Below the pieces are notes generated by a model, which did no database searches, was not told the DNA's origin, and was given only the letters and a program-made list of their open reading frames with translations. Shown here in pieces: positions 17,388 through 26,480 of a stretch of DNA of 64,000 bases. Both the position numbers and the translations under genes were made by a program. Location of the stretch: NCBI RefSeq assembly GCF_900098925.1, contig NZ_LT622359.1, positions 831,527 through 895,526 of the forward strand, written 5' to 3'. How positions within the stretch are numbered: position 1 is the first letter of the stretch; the number at the start of each line of letters is the position of its first letter. This DNA comes from Bacillus massiliglaciei. GTDB lineage: Bacteria; Bacillota; Bacilli; Bacillales; DSM-1321.

Positions 17388-18323
17388 ATGACTAAACAAA
17401 CGATGGGAATCCATCATATTACAGCAATTGTAGGTCACCCGCAGGAGAATGTAGATTTTTATGCCGGAGTTTTAGGATTGCGGTTAGTGAAGAAAACAGT
17501 AAACTTTGATGACCCGGGCACATACCATTTGTATTTTGGAAATGAAGGCGGGAAACCAGGTACTATTATCACATTCTTTCCATGGGCAAATGCACATCAG
17601 GGGAAGATTGGAGACGGGCAAGTTGGCGTAACGTCTTATGCTGTTCCCATTGGAGCCTTAGGATTCTGGGAAAAACGGCTGGAGAAGTTTCAGGTTCCTT
17701 TTGAAAAAAACGAACGTTTTGGAGAACAATACTTACGTTTTGATGACCCGCACGGACTTCACTTGGAACTTGTGGAACGAGAAGGGGAAAATAATGATTG
17801 GAGCTTTGGCGATGTGACACCGGAAACAGCGATCAAAGGGTTCGGAGGAGCAACCCTATTCTCCTCACAGCCGACTCAAACAGCAGATTTATTAGAAAAT
17901 ATCATGGGGCTGAAGGCTGTTGGAGCAGAAGGGAATATGACCCGTTTTCAGTCTCCGGCCGATATCGGGAATATTATTGATCTTAAAACAATCGCATCCG
18001 GACATGGCAGGATGGGAGTAGGAACCGTCCATCATATTGCATGGAGAGCTGAGGATGACCAAGATCAGCTGGAATGGCAAAAATATATTGCAGACAATGG
18101 ATATCGGGTTACACCGGTTCAGGATCGGAATTATTTCAATGCGATTTATTTTAGAGAACATGGAGAAATTTTGTTTGAAATTGCAACAGATCCTCCGGGT
18201 TTTGCCATTGATGAGTCACAAGAAACAATGGGAGAAGCCTTAATGCTTCCTGAACAATATGAACAGTACAGAGGCCGTTTAGAACAGACTTTGCTGCCGG
18301 TTGAAGTAAGAGAATTAGACTAA
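17388..18323 (+). CDS. mhqO: Ring-cleaving dioxygenase, vicinal oxygen chelate family (MhqO-like)
   Basis: A 311-residue protein with two glyoxalase/bleomycin-resistance modules: residues about 4-140 (GIHHITAIVGHPQENVDFY) and 150-300 (VHHIAWRAEDD...). Metal ligand candidates are the first-module His in IHHIT, the later HHIAW His, and Glu in ILFEIATDPPGF. It is predicted to cleave hydroquinone or catechol rings. A second copy lies two genes downstream. Confidence 0.9.
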   Translation: MTKQTMGIHHITAIVGHPQENVDFYAGVLGLRLVKKTVNFDDPGTYHLYFGNEGGKPGTIITFFPWANAHQGKIGDGQVGVTSYAVPIGALGFWEKRLEKFQVPFEKNERFGEQYLRFDDPHGLHLELVEREGENNDWSFGDVTPETAIKGFGGATLFSSQPTQTADLLENIMGLKAVGAEGNMTRFQSPADIGNIIDLKTIASGHGRMGVGTVHHIAWRAEDDQDQLEWQKYIADNGYRVTPVQDRNYFNAIYFREHGEILFEIATDPPGFAIDESQETMGEALMLPEQYEQYRGRLEQTLLPVEVRELD

Positions 18324-18343
18324 TCAGTGAGGAGAGGATGTCT

Positions 18344-18952
18344 ATGCTTTCGATTGATCCAGCCCAAAATACGGAGAGAGAAAACTATAAGTTTTTAACG
18401 GGAAGTATTATCCCAAGGCCGGTCGCTTTTGTAACAACCATTTCCAAAGAGGGAACGTTAAACGGTGCGCCCTTTAGTTATTTTAATATAGTTTCTGCAG
18501 ACCCTCCTATGATTTCCTTATCGATACAGCGATCAGCTGGAAGCCAGAAGGACACAGCCCGAAATATTATTGAAGCAAAAGAATTTGTGGTTCATATTGT
18601 CGATGAAAAAAATGTAGAAAAAGTCAATCTAACAGCGGCTTCACTTCCGGCTGATCAAAGTGAGATTGAAATGGCACAGCTAACGCCGGAAGAAAGCGTG
18701 AAAATTGCCGTTCCGGGAGTTAAAGAAGCAAAAATCAGAATGGAGTGCACGTTAGAACATGCATTAGAATTAGGGGATTCTGATTCTCCGGGTTGTGATT
18801 TCATTATTGGTAAAGTGGTTCAATATCATATTGAAAGCGATATTTATGAAAAAGGAAGAATTAATCCGACTGGATTGGCAGCGGTAAGCCGGCTCGCTGG
18901 CACAAACTATGCCAAAATAGGGGAACTATTTTCTCTCGAGCGTCCCAAATAG
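18344..18952 (+). CDS. Flavin reductase (DIM6/NTAB, YwrF-like) family protein
   Basis: About 202 residues, an FMN-binding split-barrel protein: TGSIIPRPVAFVTTISKEG and NGAPFSYFNIVSADPPM are diagnostic. Start 18344 is about 7 nt after GGAGAGG; the ATG at 18338 is only one base away. It likely supplies reduced flavin or acts on quinone adducts. It sits inside the mhq-like operon, 20 bp after mhqO and 14 bp before the second dioxygenase. Confidence 0.87.
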   Translation: MLSIDPAQNTERENYKFLTGSIIPRPVAFVTTISKEGTLNGAPFSYFNIVSADPPMISLSIQRSAGSQKDTARNIIEAKEFVVHIVDEKNVEKVNLTAASLPADQSEIEMAQLTPEESVKIAVPGVKEAKIRMECTLEHALELGDSDSPGCDFIIGKVVQYHIESDIYEKGRINPTGLAAVSRLAGTNYAKIGELFSLERPK

Positions 18953-18966
18953 TCCGAATCTGGAGA

Positions 18967-19929
18967 ATGGAGAGGGTGGCAGTGCAAACAACGCAAGGGA
19001 TTCATCATATCTCAGCAATGGTCAATGATGCGCAAAGAACGATTGATTTCTATTCAGGTGTACTTGGACTGAGCCTGGTAAAAAAAACGGTAAACTATGA
19101 CCGTCCTGAAGTCTATCATCTCTATTTCGGTAACGAATCCGGCCGGCCGGGAACGGTCATTACCTTTTTCCCTTGGCCTAAACAATTAAAAGGCAGAATT
19201 GGTACTGGCCAGGTCGGCACTGTCAGCTATCTCGTCCCTGCAGGATCTATGGAATTTTGGAAAAGCCGGCTGCAGCAATTTGGAATCGAATATGTCACGG
19301 CTCTTCGTTTTGAAGATAGGACGCTCACGTTTCAGGATCCAGATGGTCTTGAACTGCAGATAATCGAACGGCAGGAAGGTCCGGTGAATGAGCAGACGTT
19401 TGGCGGAATCCAAACCAAGCATGCGATTATAGGATTTGGCGGAGTGACGCTGCTTTCGGCACATCCTAATAAAACAGCAGATGTGCTTGAACATGTATTA
19501 GGCATGAAATGTGCGGGAGACGAAGAAGGGTTCCTCAGATTTAAATCAGAATCACAGCTTGGCAATATGATTGATATAAAATTAAGCCCTTCTGTCAGGG
19601 GCTTGATGGGGGCGGGAACCATTCACCATATAGCTTGGAGAGCAAGGGATGAAGAGGAACTGCTCCGTTGCAAATCAGTTCTTGAAGATCAGGGCTATTC
19701 TCCAACAGAGGTTCGCGATCGAAAGTACTTTAAAGCGGTCTATTTCCATGAAGGCGGAGGAATCCTCTTTGAAATCGCAACCGATTTGCCGGGATTTACC
19801 GTGGATGAACCGCTTGATGAACTTGGAGAGAAGCTTATGCTGCCATCGTGGCTTGAGTCTAAAAGGGACGAATTGGAGGCCAGTCTCCCAAGCATAAAAG
19901 CCCACGGTCAGAAGACATTGAGGAAATGA
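18967..19929 (+). CDS. Second ring-cleaving dioxygenase (MhqO-like paralogue)
   Basis: 320 residues, the same two-module vicinal-oxygen-chelate architecture as 17388-18323 and clearly its paralogue (GIHHISAMVNDAQRTIDFYS; TIHHIAWRARDEE; ILFEIATDLPGF). Start codon choice among ATG 18967 and nearby GTGs is uncertain. Having two copies suggests different aromatic substrates or sequential cleavage. Confidence 0.88.
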   Translation: MERVAVQTTQGIHHISAMVNDAQRTIDFYSGVLGLSLVKKTVNYDRPEVYHLYFGNESGRPGTVITFFPWPKQLKGRIGTGQVGTVSYLVPAGSMEFWKSRLQQFGIEYVTALRFEDRTLTFQDPDGLELQIIERQEGPVNEQTFGGIQTKHAIIGFGGVTLLSAHPNKTADVLEHVLGMKCAGDEEGFLRFKSESQLGNMIDIKLSPSVRGLMGAGTIHHIAWRARDEEELLRCKSVLEDQGYSPTEVRDRKYFKAVYFHEGGGILFEIATDLPGFTVDEPLDELGEKLMLPSWLESKRDELEASLPSIKAHGQKTLRK

Positions 19930-20188
19930 GAAAAAATCTTAAATTTATTAATCCTACTAACGTTTTCCTATTGGGTAACAGATGACCTACCCCTTTTTGA
20001 GGGAATCCTTTAGAGACACTTGAACCATTAAGCTATGTTTCTAATACAGACTGTTCGGGCATTATATGTAGGAGTTCTCTGGAAGGAGTGATAGGGAAAA
20101 CATAGGATGACAGAAAATGCAGGGGTGCTTAATGATGGGCTTTTTGAATAAGTGGTTCGGAAAATCAACTATAAAGGAGACTGAAAAA

Positions 20189-20800
20189 ATGGGAAATATT
20201 AATCTGGCGGTCATATATTATAGTATGGGCGGCACAAATTATCAATTATCTAAATGGGCTGAAGAAGGTGCAAAAGAATTAGGGGCTGAAGTAAAAGTAT
20301 TAAAAGTGCCTGAACTTGCCCCGCAGTCAGCCATTGATGGAAACCCGGCCTGGAAAGAGCATGTGGAGGCTACAAAAGATGTGCCAGAAGTGAAATTAGA
20401 GGATCTGGAGTGGGCAGATGCCATTATTTTCAGTGTCCCGACCCGCTTTGGAAATATGCCATCCCAGATGAAACAATTTTTAGATACAACCGGCGGACTT
20501 TGGTTTAATGGGAAACTTGTCAATAAAGTTGTCAGTGCGATGACTTCTGCCCAAAATCCACATGGCGGACAAGAAGCCACTATCTTATCTCTATATACAA
20601 CGATGTACCATTGGGGTGCTATCGTTGCGACTCCCGGCTATACAGATCCGGTTACATTTGGAGCAGGCGGCAACCCTTATGGCACAAGTGTTACTGTTGG
20701 CCAAGACGGAAAAATGGTCGAAGACGTAGAAGCTGCTGTTAAGCATCAGGCTAAACGCACTGTTACAGTGGCTGAATGGGTGAAAAAAGGAAATCAATAA
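20189..20800 (+). CDS. wrbA: NAD(P)H:quinone oxidoreductase, WrbA type IV
   Basis: A flavodoxin-fold quinone reductase that makes hydroquinones by two-electron reduction. Start 20189 (MGNINLAVIYYSMGGTNYQL) has AAGGAG 9 nt upstream and gives 203 residues, close to WrbA length. Longer in-frame starts at 20135 or 20117 add a short segment beginning MGFLNKWFGK and cannot be excluded. Diagnostic segments: SVPTRFGNMPSQMKQFLDTT and QNPHGGQEATILSLYTTMYH. It follows the mhq operon after a 260-bp gap holding a weak hairpin (about 19976-20002), so it may be separately initiated. Confidence 0.9.
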   Translation: MGNINLAVIYYSMGGTNYQLSKWAEEGAKELGAEVKVLKVPELAPQSAIDGNPAWKEHVEATKDVPEVKLEDLEWADAIIFSVPTRFGNMPSQMKQFLDTTGGLWFNGKLVNKVVSAMTSAQNPHGGQEATILSLYTTMYHWGAIVATPGYTDPVTFGAGGNPYGTSVTVGQDGKMVEDVEAAVKHQAKRTVTVAEWVKKGNQ

Positions 20801-20808
20801 TCGTTTCC

Positions 20809-20841
20809 AGAGCCAATCATTATAGGGATTGGCTCTTTTTT
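20809..20841 (+). terminator. Terminator of the wrbA-like gene
   Basis: AGAGCCAATC / GATTGGCTCT, a perfect 10-bp stem followed by T6, 8 bp after the stop codon. Confidence 0.92.
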
Positions 20842-20886
20842 ATTGCTTTCGTTGAAGCGGCAAATAAAAAACACAACATAAGGTGT

Positions 20887-21042
20887 TTACTCTCTCATGG
20901 CACCTGCCTCCCGGGAAGTCATGGCCCCCCGGCCTTCGCTTACATCTTTTTGAATTTCCTGTTTTACTTTTTTGGCGTGGGCTGTAAGATCTTCTGATTT
21001 CAAAGTGCCTGAAGTCCTTTTAGCTTGTTCGTCCTGCTGCAT
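20887..21042 (-). CDS. Small hydrophilic protein, 51 residues
   Basis: On the minus strand, ATG at 21042 follows GGAGG at 6-7 nt. It encodes MQQDEQAKRTSGTLKSEDLT followed by a Lys-rich helix and ends TSREAGAMRE. It is charged, without Cys or membrane segments. I do not recognise the family; size and composition recall small stress- or spore-associated proteins of bacilli, which is only an impression. Confidence 0.6.
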   Translation of the reverse strand: MQQDEQAKRTSGTLKSEDLTAHAKKVKQEIQKDVSEGRGAMTSREAGAMRE

Positions 21043-21214
21043 ACGTAACCTCCTCGAGTAAGGAATCGTTTGCTTTTATTTTCCGCAAAAAGAATCGATT
21101 TATTCAAAGACACCACGCTATATATAGAAGGATTAGTGAAGAAAAGAGGAATATTTCTGCAATCCTTCCGTTTGCCTTCTATATTGTCGGCAGCGAGATT
21201 CGTTTACTTTTGGC

Positions 21215-21307
21215 TATAATAAATAGTAACTAATTGGAATGTCAATAAGGCTTTTGGAGGCTCTTTATTAAGGTGTTTTTTCACCTCGATAAAGGGCCTT
21301 TTTATTT
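21215..21307 (+). ncRNA. Candidate short RNA or attenuated leader upstream of the FbpA-like gene
   Basis: A TATAAT (21215-21220) with a poor -35 is followed 40 bp later by a very stable terminator: GGCTCTTTAT / ATAAAGGGCC with an inner AGGTG / CACCT helix (21259-21298), then T5. This predicts an RNA of about 80 nt ending 28 bp before the FbpA-like start. In B. subtilis FbpA works with a small RNA, FsrA, but I see no FsrA-like C-rich region. Confidence 0.4.
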
Positions 21308-21334
21308 GTGATTGAAAAGAAAGGAGAGGTGCTC

Positions 21335-21544
21335 ATGGAGGAAAAGGAGTGGAAGGGTGTGGAAGATAAGCGGAACTCATTAGTAAATCAATTAATTGCA
21401 TGTAACTGGTTTAAGAAAGACGGTTTTATTTCTTTTAATGATTTAACGTTAAAGCAAGCAGAAATCGAATATCGAAAGTTTCTTTCCGAAAGTCATCCGC
21501 ATGATAGCTTGGATTCTCTGAGATGGATAAGCAGAAAATGTTAA
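21335..21544 (+). CDS. FbpA-like small basic protein, second copy
   Basis: 69 residues; AAAGGAG lies about 9 nt before ATG 21335, and an upstream GTG at 21308 is unlikely. The core (KRNSLVNQLIACNWFKK, FNDLTLKQAEIEYRKFL) aligns with the protein at 15474 and the FbpA family. It directly follows the strong terminator at 21259-21307, so it may be read only when that terminator is bypassed or from its own start site. Confidence 0.7.
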   Translation: MEEKEWKGVEDKRNSLVNQLIACNWFKKDGFISFNDLTLKQAEIEYRKFLSESHPHDSLDSLRWISRKC

Positions 21545-21638
21545 ATTAGGACAGAAAAGAGGCAGGAAGAAGGAACCCTTGGGTCATCCTGGGGTTCCGC
21601 CTGCAGAAGAAATCTTTTTACGTGAGCCTTTTAAAAGG

Positions 21639-22451
21639 TTATGAAGAAGTTTCTGCTGCCGCTGATCTGGGCCTGGATGCTTTAAACCAGTGGAAACAAA
21701 GAATGCTGATTAGAGCGATGTCAATCAGATCACCGCCATAATACATAAGCATAGCTCCAGTCTGTGCTTGTCCTGTGGGGACTCTGTCAGGCGGATGAGC
21801 ATAAATGTACTTAGAGAGAATCCCATGTCCGGCCAAAGCGACAATAAGGACTAGGGAACGGAACAAAAAAGAAAAACGGCGATGTACGGGATCTATATAA
21901 ATCATCGACATGGTAAACAAATAGCCCGCAAGGAAGACATGGAAATGGACGAGCAGATGCACGAGAGGAAACGTATGTATAAGTGAAAAGAGACTCGTGG
22001 TGTACAATAACCAAAGCCCTCCGATGTTCAAGATGGAGGCTATAATCGGGTTAGATAATAAAACAAACGGCCAGGTCCTTAAAAACATTGAAACCTTTCT
22101 TGCTGCCGATGTACGGAGCGACCGCATTAGCAGGGTCATTGGAGCACCGAGTACCATAAGTAAAGGGGAAGCCATTCCTAACAATAAATGGCCGAGCATG
22201 TGCACAGTAAAATCTGCATGAGCAGCATCGGCCACTGGCCCGGCAACGGCTAAAACAGCCAAAAACAGGCCAAAAGTCCAGCAAACCGTCCGATAGATTG
22301 GCCATGGTCTATACTTTCTGCTTGAAAGAACTGCAGCAAGAAAATATAGAACGAATGCCAACGCAAACGGTCCCGATAAAATTAGCTGTGTCAACATTTC
22401 GCTTCCAGAGTGAATGTGTGTTTCGCCTGCATGATAAAAATAAACATTCAT
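21639..22451 (-). CDS. ctaG: Cytochrome c oxidase assembly factor CtaG (caa3 type)
   Basis: 270 residues and about seven TM helices. The start at 22451 (MNVYFYHAGETHIHSG) leaves 19 bp after the upstream gene; a longer frame to 22508 would overlap it. Conserved motifs HMLGHLLLGMASPLL and HFHVFLAGYLF with their histidines are typical of the caa3_CtaG family, needed for copper or subunit assembly of caa3 oxidase. Downstream of a DUF2243 gene in a two-gene operon. Confidence 0.9.
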   Translation of the reverse strand: MNVYFYHAGETHIHSGSEMLTQLILSGPFALAFVLYFLAAVLSSRKYRPWPIYRTVCWTFGLFLAVLAVAGPVADAAHADFTVHMLGHLLLGMASPLLMVLGAPMTLLMRSLRTSAARKVSMFLRTWPFVLLSNPIIASILNIGGLWLLYTTSLFSLIHTFPLVHLLVHFHVFLAGYLFTMSMIYIDPVHRRFSFLFRSLVLIVALAGHGILSKYIYAHPPDRVPTGQAQTGAMLMYYGGDLIDIALISILCFHWFKASRPRSAAAETSS

Positions 22452-22470
22452 ATTAGCCAGCTCTTTTCGT

Positions 22471-22932
22471 TTAGTGTGGAGCGTTACCTTTTCTTCTTGT
22501 TTGGACAATGAGGATGAGGCCGGCAGCCACTATAATAAAGGCTGCAATATTCCAGATCATATCGTAAACGAAAACGTTATCCACATAACGGATCTGATGC
22601 AGCTTCATCAGCTTGTGCTGGATGATCCCATCGTATAATTGAAATCCTCCTGCCCCAAGGAGCATTCCTCCCCACCAGCGCTTGTGCCATAGAGCATTTC
22701 TTCTTCTGAGATCGGCGAGAAGAAATAAACTGGCAATGGTAGCAAACCAACTGAAAGCGTGAAACAGTCCGTCTGAAATCAGTCCTATATCCGTAGTGGA
22801 CTTGTCGTAAAAATGATGCCAGCGCAATAATTGATGGAAAATGGTTTCATCAATAAAAGCAGCCAGGCCGATACCAAATAGAGCCCCTGACAGTAAGTTC
22901 CGTCCTGAATAGACAGAGCATTTCGTTTTCAT
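22471..22932 (-). CDS. DUF2243 membrane protein
   Basis: 153 residues with four hydrophobic helices and conserved segments FIDETIFHQLLRWHHFYD and GGFQLYDGIIQHKLMKLHQI, the DUF2243 signature rich in histidine. The pairing with CtaG suggests a part in respiratory oxidase maturation or haem/copper handling; the molecular role is unknown. Confidence 0.85.
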   Translation of the reverse strand: MKTKCSVYSGRNLLSGALFGIGLAAFIDETIFHQLLRWHHFYDKSTTDIGLISDGLFHAFSWFATIASLFLLADLRRRNALWHKRWWGGMLLGAGGFQLYDGIIQHKLMKLHQIRYVDNVFVYDMIWNIAAFIIVAAGLILIVQTRRKGNAPH

Positions 22933-23369
22933 TGAAATTCCCCTCCTTTTAAGAAGCCTGTTGTTCTATTATTCCTTTAAAACCCTTAAAGAAAACAAGT
23001 GATGGAGAAAGATTAGGGCAAGCTGGATTTTGTCTCCTTTTGTCTTTGTTGGTTATATATACAGTGATATAGCCGCGCGTTAAAAAGTTTGAATTTTTAG
23101 AAAAATAATGAAAATTGAAAGAAAAAGGAATAATTTAAAGAAAATCAACAATTTAAACGCTTTCTTTCTCCTATTCACTGTTTTCCCAGAAATTTCAAGT
23201 GTGGTATTGTTACATTGTTATCTTATATCTCTTCACAATGTAATAAATCATAATGTTTATTCACGATTTTACTCTTAAAAGGAGGCTGATAGTTTTATTT
23301 ACTCTATAGTGTGTAAGAATATCTTACAAAACATCAGAAAATTAAAATTATATTTTTGTTAAGGAAAGG
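22933..23369 (+). promoter_or_regulatory. Divergent intergenic region with two inverted repeats
   Basis: No gene. It holds TTACATTGT (23210-23218) and its exact inverted complement (23235-23243), 16 nt apart, and a second symmetric site, TGTAAGA-ATA-TCTTACA (23312-23328), about 40 bp before the DUF5058 start. Both look like operators for the downstream transport/hydrolase operon. A weak cre-like AAACGCTTTC lies near 23156. Confidence 0.4.
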
Positions 23370-24089
23370 GTGAGGATACGGTTGGATCAAATATTAACAG
23401 TGGCGAACAGTCCTGCATTCTGGATTTTCTCTATGATTGTCATTTCCGTGGTAGTTTTCCAGGCTTTTGTTTTTATTCGTCTTGTGAATAAACAAGCTCC
23501 TCAGGCAGAAATGAGCCGGGATGAAGTGAGCAGGGCTTTACGAACCGGTGTAATCAGTGCTTTAGGACCTTCATTGGGAATTATTATTGTAGCTGTATCT
23601 TTGATTACCTTAATAGGCGCGCCCTTAACATTAATGAGAATAGGAATTATTGGGTCGGCTGCCTATGAGTTAACGGCCGCCGGAATAGGGGCCAAAGCAT
23701 ACGGCGTCGAACTGGGAAAGGCAGGCTATAATCTTAACGCTTTTACCACTGCTGTATGGGCCATGTGTATTGGCGGATTGGGCTGGTTATTATCTGCAGC
23801 GTTATTTACAAAATCTTTAGGAAAAGCTCAGGGGAAGATTCGGTCTCGGAATGCTAAGCTTATGGCATTAATCTCTACGGCAGCCATGATGGGGGCTTTT
23901 GGCTATTTTGCGGCAGGACAAATTGTATTAGGCATGAGTGAAACCATGGTAGTTCTGATATCCGCTTTGACCATTATCATCCTTATGGTGGCAGCAGAAA
24001 AGTGGAAGATGAATTGGTTAAAGGAATGGGCGCTAGGGATTACTCTTGTTGTAGGGATGTCAGTAGGCTATTTAACGACTGTCCTATAA
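23370..24089 (+). CDS. DUF5058 multi-pass membrane protein
   Basis: About 239 residues with five to six hydrophobic segments; the start is GTG 23370 or TTG 23382. The segment GSAAYELTAAGIGAKAYGVE and the alternation of small residues fit DUF5058. It is always seen by me here as one half of a pair with the next gene, followed by an M20 hydrolase, so I infer a two-component importer for the peptide-like substrate of that hydrolase. Confidence 0.75.
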   Translation: MRIRLDQILTVANSPAFWIFSMIVISVVVFQAFVFIRLVNKQAPQAEMSRDEVSRALRTGVISALGPSLGIIIVAVSLITLIGAPLTLMRIGIIGSAAYELTAAGIGAKAYGVELGKAGYNLNAFTTAVWAMCIGGLGWLLSAALFTKSLGKAQGKIRSRNAKLMALISTAAMMGAFGYFAAGQIVLGMSETMVVLISALTIIILMVAAEKWKMNWLKEWALGITLVVGMSVGYLTTVL

Positions 24090-24110
24090 ATAAAAGATGG
24101 GAGAGATGAG

Positions 24111-24836
24111 ATGTCTATGAATGAAAAAGCAATGGGAGCGGCACAAGAAAGCAATGATATGGCTGGGTTTCATCGGAAAGCCCATTTTTGGGGACGCTTA
24201 ACCCTTTGGACGGTTATTCTGATTACCTTAATTCCTCCTTTATATTTATCATTCGGATTGGGGTATCACCCGGGATGGGGTATTATAGCAACAGCTGTTA
24301 TAGGTGTAGCTGCTTTTGTAGGGATTATGTGGTTTCTGGAACCTATTTCATATTTCCCGAGCCTCGGTATTTCCGGAACCTACATGAGTTTTCTTGTAGG
24401 CAATATTTCCAATATGTGTCTTCCTTGCTCGGCTGCTGCTCAAAATGCAATCGGTGCAGAACCAGGTTCGAAAAAAGCAGAGCTGGCAGCAACACTTGGT
24501 ATTGCTGCAGCTTCATTAGTTCATATTATTGTTCTGGTTCCCGTTATATTGGGAGGAGCCTTCATTGTCTCAGTTTTGCCTCCTGCGGTTCAAACAGCTT
24601 TCCAATTTGTTCTTCCTGCTATCTTTGGCGGCGTTACCGCTCAATTTGCGATGAAGCGCCCCGTTTATGGAGTAATAGGGATCTCCTTAGGTATTGTCAT
24701 TACGTTATTGCCAATACCTAGTTTTATAAAAGTCATTTTATGTGTTGGGGGAACCATTGCCATGACATACTTCTATGAAAAATACAAAGATTCTAAGCAG
24801 GCTGTCACGGAAGAAGTTCTATTACAAAAAAACTAA
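24111..24836 (+). CDS. Multi-pass membrane protein, putative transporter partner
   Basis: 241 residues with six hydrophobic segments, including LVGNISNMCLPCSAAAQNAI with a CLPC motif in a small-residue context. It follows the DUF5058 gene by 21 bp and precedes the M20 hydrolase by 12 bp. No characterised family is recognised. The context suggests an integral component of a substrate transporter. Confidence 0.7.
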   Translation: MSMNEKAMGAAQESNDMAGFHRKAHFWGRLTLWTVILITLIPPLYLSFGLGYHPGWGIIATAVIGVAAFVGIMWFLEPISYFPSLGISGTYMSFLVGNISNMCLPCSAAAQNAIGAEPGSKKAELAATLGIAAASLVHIIVLVPVILGGAFIVSVLPPAVQTAFQFVLPAIFGGVTAQFAMKRPVYGVIGISLGIVITLLPIPSFIKVILCVGGTIAMTYFYEKYKDSKQAVTEEVLLQKN

Positions 24837-24848
24837 GGAGATGGGAGA

Positions 24849-26276
24849 ATGGCAAATTTTATCGAAAAGGAAAAAACAGAAAGCAGAGTACTGGATTGGG
24901 TGAACGATAATCAGGAAAAGCTCATTGATTGGTCGAAAAGAATATGGGAGTTTTCAGAACTTGGGCTGCAGGAATATAAATCTTCTAAACTATTAGCGGA
25001 TGAGCTGGAAAGAGAAGGTTTTACAATCGAGATGGGTGTGGCGGATATGCCGACAGCATTTGTCGCTACTTGGGGAACCGGCAAGCCGGTCATTGGAATA
25101 TTGGGAGAATATGATGCCTTGCCGGGACTTTCCCAGAAACTTAAACCGAAGAAAGAGCCAATCACAGCAGGCGGAAGCGGACATGGATGCGGTCATAACA
25201 TTTACGGCGTTGCAGCAGCGGGAGGAGCCATTGCAGCAAAAAAGATGATGGAAGAAGAAGGAATACCAGGTACGATTAAGTTTTACGGCTGTCCTGCTGA
25301 GGAAATTCTAGTGGGAAAAGTATTTATGGTCCGTGAAGGAGTTTTTGATGATGCTGATGTGTGCTTAACATGGCATCCGAACAGTATCAATTCCTTATGG
25401 GCCAGCAGTTCATTGGCTATGAACTCTGTGAAGTTTAACTTTTTTGGGCAGTCGGCCCATGCAGCGGCCAATCCAGAGGCAGGAAAAAGCGCACTTAAGG
25501 CTGCGCAGCTGATGGATATCGGAGTCAACTTTTTAAGAGAGCACTTAATTGATCAAATCAGAATTCATTCCACCATTCCTAACGGAGGAGGGGGACCGAA
25601 TGTCGTTCCGGATGAAGCTCAGATTTGGTACTACATAAGAGCCCCGAGGCGATCTGAAGTAGAAGAAACCTATCAAAAACTGATCAATATTGCTAAAGGT
25701 GCTTCACTAATGACTGGAACTGATTATGAAATTGAATTTATTACAGGCTGCTATGACATGATTCCAAATAAAATTTTGGGCAATGTCTTACTAGAGAATA
25801 TGAAGAAGGTAGGTTCTCCGAATTTTGATGAGAAGGATCATGCATTAGCTGCTGAGCTTACTAAAACTTTTGATCCAGGTATAAAGGAAGTCGTGTTAAA
25901 GGCATCAGGTGCCCCAAGCAGTCTTGCTGATAAAACATTGCATGATGAGGTGATTGCTCCATACGATGAAGAGAAGTGTATGTCAGGCTCTACTGATGTT
26001 GCGGATGTATCGTGGAATATACCAACCGCTCAGTTTACAACGGCCTGCGCTCCAATTGGAACACCGGGTCATTCCTGGCAAAATGTTGTATCTGTCGGCT
26101 CTGAGATTGGTCAAAAAGGCATGCTGATGGCAACAAAAATATTAGGTTTAAGCGTGATTGATTTAATGGAAAACTCTCAGTTCGTACAAGAAGCAAAAGA
26201 AGAATTATCAAAAGAAATCAACGTAAGAGGTGAATACCGTTCTCCGCTCCCTGAAGGTCTGAAGCCTATTGTTTAA
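24849..26276 (+). CDS. M20 family amidohydrolase, AbgB-like
   Basis: 475 residues. Zinc-binding motifs of the M20D aminoacylase/AbgB group are visible: GEYDALPG, GHGCGHNIYGVAA, TWHPN and the later GTPGHSW. These enzymes hydrolyse amide bonds such as p-aminobenzoyl-glutamate, N-acyl amino acids or short dipeptides. Third gene of the operon with the two membrane proteins, so the substrate is probably imported by them. A strong terminator follows. Confidence 0.85.
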   Translation: MANFIEKEKTESRVLDWVNDNQEKLIDWSKRIWEFSELGLQEYKSSKLLADELEREGFTIEMGVADMPTAFVATWGTGKPVIGILGEYDALPGLSQKLKPKKEPITAGGSGHGCGHNIYGVAAAGGAIAAKKMMEEEGIPGTIKFYGCPAEEILVGKVFMVREGVFDDADVCLTWHPNSINSLWASSSLAMNSVKFNFFGQSAHAAANPEAGKSALKAAQLMDIGVNFLREHLIDQIRIHSTIPNGGGGPNVVPDEAQIWYYIRAPRRSEVEETYQKLINIAKGASLMTGTDYEIEFITGCYDMIPNKILGNVLLENMKKVGSPNFDEKDHALAAELTKTFDPGIKEVVLKASGAPSSLADKTLHDEVIAPYDEEKCMSGSTDVADVSWNIPTAQFTTACAPIGTPGHSWQNVVSVGSEIGQKGMLMATKILGLSVIDLMENSQFVQEAKEELSKEINVRGEYRSPLPEGLKPIV

Positions 26277-26303
26277 TGGAATGAAAATTGACCAACTTAT
26301 AAA

Positions 26304-26345
26304 AAAGGGGAGAAACATTGATTCGCAATGTTTCTCCCTTTTTTG
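26304..26345 (+). terminator. Terminator of the DUF5058/hydrolase operon
   Basis: GAGAAACATTG / CAATGTTTCTC with flanking GGG/CCC pairs gives a stem of 15 bp or more followed by T6. Confidence 0.9.
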
Positions 26346-26480
26346 AAGGCAGGATACAGCAAATCTATCATTTCTGTCTAAACAGAGGTAAATGTCTCTT
26401 GGTATTGCTCACTGCTCAAGTTTTTAAGAGGAGGTAGCAGCCATAAGAGAACAGCTTACATTAGCAGTTATAATAAACTC

